From CAYGZC01 sp964354225 (GTDB lineage: Bacteria; Bacteroidota; Ignavibacteria; UBA10030; SZUA-254): DNA of 7,086 bases. The stretch covers positions 1-7,086 of the forward strand of contig CAYGZC010000109.1 in the NCBI GenBank assembly GCA_964354225.1, written 5' to 3'. Below the pieces are notes generated by a model. That model did no database searches, was not told where the DNA came from, and saw only the letters and a list, made by a program, of their open reading frames with translations. The translations under genes were made by a program, and so were the position numbers. Below, piece by piece: positions 1 to 6,312 of the stretch. Each line of letters begins with the position of its first letter. Position 1 is the stretch's first letter.

Positions 1-1209
1 TTCGGCTAAGTTGGTGTTGACCTCGCGGCTCAGGTCGAACAGCACGGCAATCGCCTGCGGTGTATTGAAGTCATCATCCATCGCATCGAGAAATGATTTT
101 TTAAATCCTGCCAAATCAATGAAGCTTGAATCCTTTGCAACCAATCCCCCATCTTCCAATTTTCTTATCTTCCCAACTTCATCTTTAAGATTTCTTACCG
201 TATTTAATAATTTTTCCAACCCCTTCGCCGCGCCTTCCAATGCTTCATCGCTAAAATCCAGTGTACTGCGATAATGACTTTGAAGAATGAAGAACCGCAC
301 AACGAGCGGAGAATATTTCTTAAACGCATCTTTCAGATTGATCACGTTACCAAGCGACTTTCCCATTTTCTGTCCGCCAACGGTAACCATGTTGTTGTGA
401 ATCCAATATTTTACAAATTGTTTTCCTGTTGAGCATTCGCTTTGAGCAATCTCACATTCGTGATGCGGGAATTGATTTTCCATACCACCGCCGTGAATAT
501 CGATCCCGCCTTCTGGCGGGACACCCAAATATTTCATCGACATTGCCGAGCATTCAAGATGCCAGCCGGGGAAACCCATGCCCCATGGGCTTAGCCACTG
601 CATAATGTGCCCCGGTTTAGCTTTTTTCCACAAAGCAAAATCTGCAGGATTCTTTTTCTCGGGATTCACTTCAACCCGCGCACCCGCTTCCATCTCTTCA
701 AGCGGACGGTGAGATAGTTTGCCATACTCTTTAAACTTTGTAACATCAAAATAGACTGAACCGTTTTTCTCGTATGCATATCCTTTCTTTACTAAGCTCT
801 GAACAATCTCGATTTGCTCGATGATATGTCCGGTGGCACGCGGTGATATATCTGGCCGAACTATACCAAGCGCATCCATATCCTCGAAGTAGCTTTTTGT
901 ATACATCTCAACAATCTGCATCGGATGCACGCGGTCTTTCTTCGATTGTTTTTCGATTTTATCTTCGCCTTCGTCAGCATCGTCAGTTAAATGACCGACA
1001 TCGGTAATGTTTTGCACGTAGAGTGTTTTGTATCCAAGATAGCGGAGATACCGTACGATAACATCGAATGACACATAACTCTTAGCATGTCCAATGTGTG
1101 AGTGTCCATAGACAGTTGGTCCACAAACGTACATTCCTATCCTTCCTTCAACGAGAGGTTTGAATTCTTCCTTCTGGCGAGTGAGTGTGTTATAGAGTTT
1201 AAGTGACAT
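1..1209 (-). CDS. cysS: Cysteinyl-tRNA synthetase, 3' end beyond the window
   Basis: This is the class I aminoacyl-tRNA synthetase that charges tRNA-Cys with cysteine in the cytoplasm. I translated 403 codons from the ATG at 1209-1207; the frame is still open at base 1, so roughly the last 50-90 residues are missing (E. coli CysRS has 461). The N-terminus MSLKLYNTL leads into YVCGPTVYGHSHIGHAK, which holds the HIGH motif (residues 38-41). The second active-site motif is KMGKS (281-285), a variant of KMSKS. The zinc ligands expected from E. coli CysRS are all present: C29, C220, H249 and E253, the last two in FPHHECE. An AAGG ribosome binding site lies 6 bases before the ATG. The start is only 3 bases after the stop of the upstream peptidase gene, so the two are probably co-transcribed. 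Oddity: between LG and DIHGGG the protein reads VPPEGGI, four residues longer than E. coli, and a GC-rich palindrome (504-521) encodes the extra part. Confidence 0.97.
   Translation of the reverse strand, partial: MSLKLYNTLTRQKEEFKPLVEGRIGMYVCGPTVYGHSHIGHAKSYVSFDVIVRYLRYLGYKTLYVQNITDVGHLTDDADEGEDKIEKQSKKDRVHPMQIVEMYTKSYFEDMDALGIVRPDISPRATGHIIEQIEIVQSLVKKGYAYEKNGSVYFDVTKFKEYGKLSHRPLEEMEAGARVEVNPEKKNPADFALWKKAKPGHIMQWLSPWGMGFPGWHLECSAMSMKYLGVPPEGGIDIHGGGMENQFPHHECEIAQSECSTGKQFVKYWIHNNMVTVGGQKMGKSLGNVINLKDAFKKYSPLVVRFFILQSHYRSTLDFSDEALEGAAKGLEKLLNTVRNLKDEVGKIRKLEDGGLVAKDSSFIDLAGFKKSFLDAMDDDFNTPQAIAVLFDLSREVNTNLAE
504..521. repeat. GC-rich 18-base palindrome inside cysS
   Basis: The plus strand reads TCCCGCC, loop TTCT, GGCGGGA: a perfect 7-bp stem with a 4-base loop. 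It encodes the PPEGG part of CysRS just before the conserved DIHGGG. The distance from the zinc Cys to the zinc His is 29 residues here and 25 in E. coli, which matches a net 12-base in-frame gain at this spot. Its core CCGCC-N-GGCGG resembles the palindrome at the end of recN (3407-3421). It is followed by coding sequence on both strands, not by a T-run, so it is not an intrinsic terminator. Confidence 0.7.
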
Positions 1210-1212
1210 AGT

Positions 1213-3348
1213 TTACCTTGTTATTCCACACTGATTTAAAATATACGTATAATCGAACGCAATTTCCCTCAGGCGCTCGTAGCGGCCCGACGCACCACCG
1301 TGTCCCGCGCCCATGTTTACTTTGAGCAGAATGATGTTGTTATCAGTCTTCATCGCTCGAAGCTTTGCAACCCACTTCGTTCCTTCCCAATAATTTACGC
1401 GAGGATCGTTGAACCCGACTTTTACAAGAATATTCGGATAGTTTCGGGCTTTTACGTTTACATATGGATCATAAGATTTCATGTAATCATAGTAAATCTT
1501 CTCATTCGGATTGCCCCACTCGAGATATTCCTGTGCAGTGTACATGAGACCTGCATCGAGCATTGTATTCAATGCATCGACAAAAGGAACGCTTGCAATT
1601 ACCGCTTTGAATAAATCGGGTCGCATCGTTGTGACCGCACCCATCAATAAACCACCCGCGCTTCCGCCAGAAATTGTAAGCTTATCCTTGCTTGTATATT
1701 TTTCTTTGACAAGGTGTTCCGCACATGCGATGAAATCAGTGAATGTATTTTTCTTTTTCAGCAGTTTACCGTCATCGTACCACTCACGTCCCATGTCGCC
1801 ACCACCGCGGACATGTGCAAGTGCCACGATTACTCCGCGATCAAGGTAGCTTAGTCTGCTCGAACTAAAAGTAGGTTGAGTGGGTGAACCGTAAGCACCA
1901 TAACCAGTCATATGAAGCGGTGTATTACCATCAAATTTTACACCTTTCTTGTAGACGAGAGATATTGGCACTTCAGTTCCATCCTCCGCCTTTGCAAAAA
2001 TCCTTTCCGATTGATATTGTGTGGGATCATACCCGCCAAGAACTTCCTGCTGCTTGATAAGTTTTCTTTCTTTCGTGTTCAGATCATAATCAAAGATAGA
2101 TGCAGGCTGGACAAGAGATTGATAACTGAATCGGAAGATTTTTGTATTAAAAACTTTATTCACATTTGCATAGGCGGTATACACCGGATCAGGAAATTCG
2201 ATGTAATGGATAGTACCGCTACGCATGTCGGTCACCCGCATTTTTTGTAAACCTTTTTTACGCTCATAGACGACTGAATAGTTCGTGAAGAAATCCATTC
2301 CTTCCACAGTAACATCCTTCCGATAAGGGATTACCTCTTCCCAACTTTTTTCGTCCAGATCAGAGATCGGTACCCTGACAAGCCGGAATGTCTTCGCTTC
2401 TTTATTCGTGCGGATGTAAAAATAATCTCCCCAATGATCCAAACTATACTCATGCTCAGGCCGTCGCGGAACAACTATCTTGAATTCTGCTGTTGGCTGA
2501 TCAGCCGGTATGTATCGCCATTCATCTGAATTGCTTGCGGATGAAATCATGAAAATATATTTGTCGCTCGTTGTTCGACCTATTCCTACTGTGTACAACG
2601 CTTCTTTTTCTTCATACACCAATTGATCATCCGAAGCTTTTGTGCCAAGAGAATGACGATAAACTCGATACGGTCTTTTCGCAGAATCTTCTACGGTATA
2701 GAAAATTGTTTTATTATCCATAGCCCAAGTGAGACTCTGTGTGTTTTCAACCTTATCACTCAGAATTGTTCCGTCCTTTAGGTTCTTAACATTGAGGATG
2801 TAGTTTTCCGAACCGTTGGTATCGACTGAGAACGCAAGAAGATTTCCATCCGGACTAACTTCCATTTGTGCAGTACGATAATAACGATAAGCTTTCGACA
2901 TTTCATTTTGATCGAAGTAGATATTCTCCTGCGCATTCGTGCTTCCTTTTTTCCGGCAGTAAATCGGATATTGCGCACCTTTCTCGGTTCGAGTGTAATA
3001 GAAATATTCCCCGTCCGGATATGCCGGGTCCTGATCGGTCTCTTTAATGCGGCGAACCATCTCGTTGTATAGTGTTTCCTGAAATGCCTCGGCAGGTTTC
3101 ATGATTGCATCAGTGTAAGCGTTTTCCGCTTTTAAATATTCGATCACCTCGGGATTGGTTCGACTTTCATCTCGCAGCCAATAGTAATTATCGACCCGAA
3201 CATCACCATGAAGCGTATCGTACTTCGGGACGATCTTCGGAATTGGTGCGATTGGTAAAACCGACTGAGCATACCCTCCGATAGCAATAACAACTATCAA
3301 AGTGAAGATACAGTTCATTCTGAAATTTTCGTTTTGATATTTTTGCAT
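1213..3348 (-). CDS. Exported S9A serine peptidase, oligopeptidase B-like
   Basis: This is a prolyl-oligopeptidase family serine peptidase, closest in motifs to oligopeptidase B (PtrB), which cleaves short peptides after basic residues. With the ATG at 3348-3346 it has 711 residues, close to the family's usual 680-720. Residues about 28-420 fit the N-terminal propeller domain and the rest is the alpha/beta-hydrolase domain. The triad is visible: S563 in GGSAGG, D648 in NDPRV, H683 in GAGHGG. Oligopeptidase B hallmarks are RGGGDMGREWYDDGK, KKKNTF and EYLEWGNP. I prefer this ATG to the GTG at 3357 because AAGG lies 8 bases before the ATG but would overlap the GTG start. The N-terminus has K3 and R10, a hydrophobic stretch 12-26 and a possible signal peptidase I site GYA|Q at 27, so the protein is probably exported; E. 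coli PtrB is cytosolic. Aligned to that enzyme, E607 (E576) is kept, but L609 replaces E578 and Q491 and T493 replace D460 and D462. The preference for basic residues may therefore be altered. Confidence 0.93.
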   Translation of the reverse strand: MQKYQNENFRMNCIFTLIVVIAIGGYAQSVLPIAPIPKIVPKYDTLHGDVRVDNYYWLRDESRTNPEVIEYLKAENAYTDAIMKPAEAFQETLYNEMVRRIKETDQDPAYPDGEYFYYTRTEKGAQYPIYCRKKGSTNAQENIYFDQNEMSKAYRYYRTAQMEVSPDGNLLAFSVDTNGSENYILNVKNLKDGTILSDKVENTQSLTWAMDNKTIFYTVEDSAKRPYRVYRHSLGTKASDDQLVYEEKEALYTVGIGRTTSDKYIFMISSASNSDEWRYIPADQPTAEFKIVVPRRPEHEYSLDHWGDYFYIRTNKEAKTFRLVRVPISDLDEKSWEEVIPYRKDVTVEGMDFFTNYSVVYERKKGLQKMRVTDMRSGTIHYIEFPDPVYTAYANVNKVFNTKIFRFSYQSLVQPASIFDYDLNTKERKLIKQQEVLGGYDPTQYQSERIFAKAEDGTEVPISLVYKKGVKFDGNTPLHMTGYGAYGSPTQPTFSSSRLSYLDRGVIVALAHVRGGGDMGREWYDDGKLLKKKNTFTDFIACAEHLVKEKYTSKDKLTISGGSAGGLLMGAVTTMRPDLFKAVIASVPFVDALNTMLDAGLMYTAQEYLEWGNPNEKIYYDYMKSYDPYVNVKARNYPNILVKVGFNDPRVNYWEGTKWVAKLRAMKTDNNIILLKVNMGAGHGGASGRYERLREIAFDYTYILNQCGITR

Positions 3349-3369
3349 TGTGAACACCTTTTTTATTTA

Positions 3370-5133
3370 TTACTTTTGAATTTTGAAATTTTGCGCCAAA
3401 GGCGCATCCGCCTCTGGCGGAGAATTATTCTCTATCCCCATCAACTCTCTTGCACTCTCAAGTCCGCTCTTTGTTACTTCCTCGCCGCTCATAAGCTTTG
3501 CAACTTCTTCGACTCGTTCTTCGATATCAAGCTTTCTCATGCGTGTAGCTGCACGGTGTTTATCTTCAATCTTCTCAACAACAAAGTGTGTATCTGATAA
3601 TCCGGCAATTTGTGGAAGATGAGTGATCGCGATGACTTGATGAAACTGTGACAGCTTCTTCAAACTCTGCCCGACTGACTGAGCGATACGTCCACTTACG
3701 CCGACATCTATTTCATCGAAGATGAGAAGCGGTAAGCGGTCGGATTTAGCAAGTATCATTTTCAAAGCGAGCATGATTCGGGATATTTCGCCACCGGATG
3801 CAACTTTAACAAGCGGTTTTGGATCTTCACCTATGTTTGTTGAGATGTAGAACTCAACAAAATCCATTCCTTTCGGAGATGCTTCCAGAAAATCTTTCCC
3901 TAATTTGATAACTGCGTTATTTTTGTCGGATGCCGGAGATGTTGTAATACTTGTTTCAAAAACAGCATTAGGAATTCCAAGTTCAATTAATGCTTGAACG
4001 ACTGATCTATTTGCCTTCTTCGCAACTTCGTGCCGTTTGACTGAAAGTCGTTGAGCGATATCGGAAGTAATCTTACGTTCAGCATCAAGTCGTTTTTGGA
4101 GTGACAAGATTTCAGTTTGGAAATTATTTGCCAGCTCAAACTCGCATCCGATCTTCTCACGAAGCTGTATCACAGCATCAAGCGAGCCGCCGTATTTTTT
4201 CTTTAGAAGGGCGATATTGCCAAGGCGATTACGAATCTGTTCAAGTCGTTCAGGATTGAATTCAATCTTTGAATTATACTGCTGGATGAACTTTGCCAGT
4301 TCATCTATAATCGCTGCGGCAGAGTTTGCTTCCTTCTTCGGTTCTTCGAACGACGTATCTATAGCGGCGAGATTCTCAAGCTCATTACGTGCAAGGATTA
4401 TCTGATCGTGCACAGCGTTGTCGCCCTCATACAGCATTTGGTACAATCGCTCGGTGGCACTGAATAACCGCTCAGCATTTTCCAATATCCTTAATTCATT
4501 TTCAAGTTTGTCTTCCTCGCCGACAACAGGATTCACCGCATCTATCTCTTTAATCTGGAATTCGTACAACGACCGCCGCTCCATCAACTGCTGCTCTTTA
4601 GCTTTCAACTCTTTGAGTTCGTTGAGAATTTGACGCGTCTTGTTGTATGCCTGACTGAATTCATTAATCAATCCTTCCAACCGTCCGTAATCATCGAGAA
4701 GGTCTATATGGGTTTCAATTCGCAATAGAGATTGATGCTCATGCTGACCGTGCAGATCGACGAGCAGATCGCCAACTTCTTTCAACAAGGTGGTCGTTGT
4801 AGGTGAATCGTTTATGAACGAGCGACTTTGTCCTTTGATTGATACCTCACGCCGAAGGATGAGTTCGTCAGAGAATTCAATCTCGTTCTGTTTTAGAAGT
4901 GTTTTTAATCTTTGATTTCCAGACACATCGAACAACCCTTCAACGATAGCTTTCTCAGCACCTTTTCGGACTGCATCCGTATCGGCACGCTCACCAAGCA
5001 CCAAACTCAGCGCATCTATGATGATTGATTTACCGGCTCCAGTTTCACCAGTGATGATATTCAATCCACGCTCGAACTCGACACTGAGTTCCTCAATGAG
5101 TGCGTAGTTTTTGATTGTAATGGATTTTAACAT
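3370..5133 (-). CDS. recN: DNA repair protein RecN
   Basis: RecN is an SMC-like ATPase of the cytoplasm that acts early in recombinational repair of double-strand breaks, together with RecA. The 587-residue product starts MLKSITIKNYALIEEL, the typical family opening. Walker A is GETGAGKS (29-36), followed by IIIDALSLVLGERAD. A charged, Glu/Leu/Lys-rich coiled-coil section spans roughly 150-370. The ABC signature is VASGGEISR (S446), and Walker B is LLIFDEIDVGVSGR (D473, E474), followed by a D-loop region and a switch histidine in ITHLPQIA. It is slightly longer than E. coli RecN (553). About 20 residues at the C-terminus, after SARELMG, look like an add-on encoded largely by two adjacent palindromes (3392-3421). 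No Shine-Dalgarno site precedes the ATG; the mRNA would read CCTCC there. It is the first gene of the recN-peptidase-cysS cluster. Confidence 0.97.
   Translation of the reverse strand: MLKSITIKNYALIEELSVEFERGLNIITGETGAGKSIIIDALSLVLGERADTDAVRKGAEKAIVEGLFDVSGNQRLKTLLKQNEIEFSDELILRREVSIKGQSRSFINDSPTTTTLLKEVGDLLVDLHGQHEHQSLLRIETHIDLLDDYGRLEGLINEFSQAYNKTRQILNELKELKAKEQQLMERRSLYEFQIKEIDAVNPVVGEEDKLENELRILENAERLFSATERLYQMLYEGDNAVHDQIILARNELENLAAIDTSFEEPKKEANSAAAIIDELAKFIQQYNSKIEFNPERLEQIRNRLGNIALLKKKYGGSLDAVIQLREKIGCEFELANNFQTEILSLQKRLDAERKITSDIAQRLSVKRHEVAKKANRSVVQALIELGIPNAVFETSITTSPASDKNNAVIKLGKDFLEASPKGMDFVEFYISTNIGEDPKPLVKVASGGEISRIMLALKMILAKSDRLPLLIFDEIDVGVSGRIAQSVGQSLKKLSQFHQVIAITHLPQIAGLSDTHFVVEKIEDKHRAATRMRKLDIEERVEEVAKLMSGEEVTKSGLESARELMGIENNSPPEADAPLAQNFKIQK
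3392..3421. repeat. Two head-to-tail 15-base palindromes in the recN 3' end
   Basis: Plus strand: TGCGCC-AAA-GGCGCA (3392-3406) is followed directly by TCCGCC-TCT-GGCGGA (3407-3421). Each has a perfect 6-bp stem and a 3-base loop. In RecN they encode most of SPPEADAPLAQ, beyond the conserved end of the family. The second shares its CCGCC/GGCGG core with the cysS palindrome at 504-521. No T-run follows on either strand, so an intrinsic terminator is unlikely. Confidence 0.7.
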
Positions 5134-5142
5134 ACGGAGGAT

Positions 5143-5171
5143 AATTTAGCGAAATTTTCGGGGATTCTCAA
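5143..5171 (-). promoter_or_regulatory. Candidate promoter for the recN cluster
   Basis: On the minus strand, TTGAGA (5171-5166) is separated by exactly 17 bases from TAAATT (5148-5143), a fair sigma-70-type match. Transcription would start about 5136, only a few bases before the recN ATG at 5133, so the message would be nearly leaderless. This agrees with the lack of a ribosome binding site. It is based on consensus matching only. Confidence 0.4.
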
Positions 5172-5188
5172 TATTCATTCGATATTGA
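5168..5188. promoter_or_regulatory. Inverted repeat over the recN -35, possible operator
   Basis: TCAATAT (5168-5174) and ATATTGA (5182-5188) form a perfect 7-bp inverted repeat with a 7-base spacer. It overlaps the candidate -35 of recN. A direct repeat GATTCTC (5163-5169 and 5187-5193) brackets it. recN is under LexA control in many bacteria, so a LexA-type site is possible, but this does not match a LexA box I know. Confidence 0.3.
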
Positions 5189-5221
5189 TTCTCTAAAAAA
5201 ATTCTGTATATTTCTACACGT

Positions 5222-5248
5222 TTGAAATTCGACAACTGATGATAATAT
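5222..5248 (+). promoter_or_regulatory. Weak candidate promoter for the lipoprotein gene
   Basis: TTGAAA (5222-5227) and TAATAT (5243-5248) are 15 bases apart, short for sigma-70. Alternatively TTTG (5221-5224) followed by TAATATCT loosely fits the Bacteroidota -33/-7 pattern. Either way the -10 falls about 40 bases before the start codon of the plus-strand gene. Confidence 0.25.
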
Positions 5249-5287
5249 CTTAATAGTTAATTCTTGAGGAAGAAGACATAAGAAACA

Positions 5288-5749
5288 ATGAAAAAACTGC
5301 CATGCGCGAAGACTGCTCTCCAGTCAATGTTATTATTTATCCTTTTACTGGTTGGATGTAATGGAAAAAAAGAAGAACAAAAAAATGTACCCAAAGAAGG
5401 TGATTGGTATGAAAGAGTTATTGATAGAAAAAGATTGAACGTATTAAAAGCTGGTACGGGTGAGGAACTGAATAATTTCGCAAATGCAAACTACATGGGA
5501 AGTGATACGTCTTATTGGGTGAGGAGAACTTTCTATGCCCGTGATTATCGAGTGCAATACGACGATAAATTCAAGAATTCTCCTTGTGTTATTTTTAGAG
5601 AAGATACATCTTTTGAATCTGAAAGTAAGGATTTCCCTTCACTGGGAATTCAAGCTGCTACCTTCAAAGGTATTTCTATAAGATATAAAATAGTTCCCAA
5701 AGAATTACTCAAGAAAGATTACATACGAATTAAAACCGATGATGATTAA
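5288..5749 (+). CDS. Small putative lipoprotein of unknown function
   Basis: I do not recognise the family. The 153-residue product starts MKKLPCAKTALQS, followed by a hydrophobic stretch (14-23) and a lipobox LVGC with the modified cysteine at residue 24. It should therefore be exported, lipidated and membrane-anchored. N25 rather than Asp follows the cysteine. The mature part begins with a Lys/Glu-rich linker (KKEEQKNVPKEG), then a roughly 115-residue polar domain rich in aromatic and charged residues (WYERVIDRKRLNV, SYWVRRTFYARDYRVQYDDKF), ending KTDDD. The ATG at 5288 is the only sensible start, since a TAA in the same frame lies at 5279-5281. The nearest Shine-Dalgarno-like GAGGA (5266-5270) is 17 bases upstream, too far to be convincing. 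The gene is divergent from recN and has no plus-strand partner in the window. Confidence 0.85.
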   Translation: MKKLPCAKTALQSMLLFILLLVGCNGKKEEQKNVPKEGDWYERVIDRKRLNVLKAGTGEELNNFANANYMGSDTSYWVRRTFYARDYRVQYDDKFKNSPCVIFREDTSFESESKDFPSLGIQAATFKGISIRYKIVPKELLKKDYIRIKTDDD

Positions 5750-5844
5750 TTTTGAATTGCATCGATTATTATTAGTGGGATAATTTGAAATTTGATTATG
5801 ACGGTTTATATTCATATACTAAAAAGGTGAATATTTGTAGCATA

Positions 5845-5884
5845 TCTGAACTTCTACACATCTACACATCTGCACACCTGAACT
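5845..5884. repeat. Five-unit octamer tandem repeat
   Basis: Successive 8-base units read TCTGAACT, TCTACACA, TCTACACA, TCTGCACA, CCTGAACT. The two central units are identical, the fourth differs by one base, and the first and last share CTGAACT. It lies about 95 bases after the lipoprotein gene stop and is not coding. Confidence 0.6.
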
Positions 5885-5886
5885 CT

Positions 5887-5916
5887 TCAATGAATAGTAT
5901 TTTCATTATTCATTGA
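5887..5916. repeat. Perfect 10-bp inverted repeat
   Basis: TCAATGAATA (5887-5896) and TATTCATTGA (5907-5916) are perfectly complementary around a 10-base loop. It begins right after the octamer repeat. The stem is AT-rich and no T-run follows on the plus strand, so it is a poor terminator; it could be a protein-binding site or a repeat edge. Confidence 0.45.
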
Positions 5917-5971
5917 TGAAATTAATCTTCATATAATATAAAATAAATATATTATGAAAATTAAACATATT

Positions 5972-6000
5972 AGTAGGTTCATATCAAAATATGAACCACT
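5972..6000. promoter_or_regulatory. 9-bp inverted repeat, possible operator or hairpin
   Basis: GGTTCATAT (5976-5984), loop CAAA, ATATGAACC (5989-5997) pair perfectly. The pairing extends three more base pairs (AGT 5972-5974 with ACT 5998-6000) past a single bulged A. It directly abuts TTGTCA (6000-6005), a possible -35 for a short transcript ending at the terminator near 6100. The symmetry fits either a dimeric regulator site or an RNA hairpin. Confidence 0.4.
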
Positions 6001-6075
6001 TGTCAATCTTTGTTTAAAATTATTTACCCTTCTTATCGATTTTATAAGATCTCTCTGATCATTTAGAAGGTATAT

Positions 6076-6105
6076 GGGGTAGTTTTGCACTACCCCTTTT
6101 TATTC
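6076..6105 (+). terminator. Strong intrinsic terminator, plus strand
   Basis: GGGGTAGT (6076-6083), loop TTTGC, ACTACCCC (6089-6096) form a perfect 8-bp stem followed by TTTTTATTCTT-type T-rich sequence. This is a textbook rho-independent terminator on the plus strand. The nearest upstream plus-strand gene ends 326 bases earlier, so it ends either a long 3' untranslated region or a separate small RNA. Confidence 0.8.
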
Positions 6106-6185
6106 TTAATCCAGTCATCAGAAATTATTTAAAATAATAATTCATTTAATAATAATACTACAAAAAATATGAAACCACATATTAA

Positions 6186-6251
6186 ACAATCAACGCAGCA
6201 TACCGAGAAGCGATCAAAAGGGCAAATAAGTTTGGAGATGTAAGAAGTTGA
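6186..6251 (+). pseudogene. Possible 3' remnant of an unidentified gene
   Basis: After a TAA at 6183-6185, this frame reads a short protein-like tail ending YREAIKRANKFGDVRS and a TGA at 6249-6251. The alternation of charged and small residues resembles the C-terminal helix of a real protein rather than random translation of AT-rich DNA. An ATG at 6169-6171 begins MKPHIKQ in the adjacent frame; one missing base near 6188 would join the two. The family is not identified and the evidence is weak. Confidence 0.25.
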
Positions 6252-6258
6252 GCAAAAC

Positions 6259-6281
6259 ATCCTCTCCTTTTAGGAGAGGAT
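6259..6281 (-). terminator. Hairpin downstream of the mqnA remnant, possible terminator or dispersed repeat
   Basis: ATCCTCTCC (6259-6267), loop TTTTA, GGAGAGGAT (6273-6281) form a perfect 9-bp stem. On the minus strand it lies about 31 bases after the stop at 6313 and is followed by GTTTTG, a weak T-run, so it may end that unit. The plus-strand continuation CAGGTGAGGTC recalls a dispersed palindromic repeat I have seen between genes in Bacteroidota-like genomes; this is recollection only. Confidence 0.5.
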
Positions 6282-6312
6282 CACAGGTGAGGTCTCGGAT
6301 ACAGTTTAGCGG

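Larger units (their letters stand above)
5750..6312. other. AT-rich structured spacer between converging genes
   Basis: No complete gene is convincing in these 563 bases. The stretch holds a 7-bp inverted repeat ATATTCA/TGAATAT (5808-5834), an octamer tandem repeat (5845-5884), a perfect 10-bp inverted repeat (5887-5916), a 9-bp inverted repeat (5976-5997), an intrinsic terminator (6076-6105), a possible gene remnant (6186-6251) and a 9-bp hairpin (6259-6281). The most notable of these have their own entries. Confidence 0.7.

Noticed and set aside
11..274. Plus-strand open frame of 87 codons
   Set aside because: It lies opposite cysS, whose translated product is continuous and fully recognisable here.
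1300..2250. Three plus-strand open frames of 104-112 codons
   Set aside because: They are antisense to the S9 peptidase gene, have low-complexity or Cys/Ser-rich products and show no family resemblance.
2778..3072. Short open frames on both strands
   Set aside because: They fall within the peptidase coding region in other frames and lack recognisable motifs.
3355..3357. GTG as start of the peptidase gene
   Set aside because: The AAGG site would overlap this start, while it is well spaced (8 bases) from the ATG at 3348; the signal peptide is complete from that ATG.
3334..4633. Several plus-strand open frames of 62-87 codons
   Set aside because: They lie opposite recN and are compositional shadows of its coiled-coil and ATPase codons.
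5808..5834. ATATTCA/TGAATAT repeat as the lipoprotein gene terminator
   Set aside because: The stem is purely AT-rich with a 13-base loop and no T-run follows.
6169..6243. 24-codon plus-strand frame starting MKPHIKQ as a real small gene
   Set aside because: It has no ribosome binding site and no recognisable product; at most it is part of a decayed gene.
5750..6312. CRISPR array, tRNA or insertion sequence in the spacer
   Set aside because: No spaced identical repeats of suitable length, no cloverleaf and no transposase frame with terminal repeats could be found by eye.
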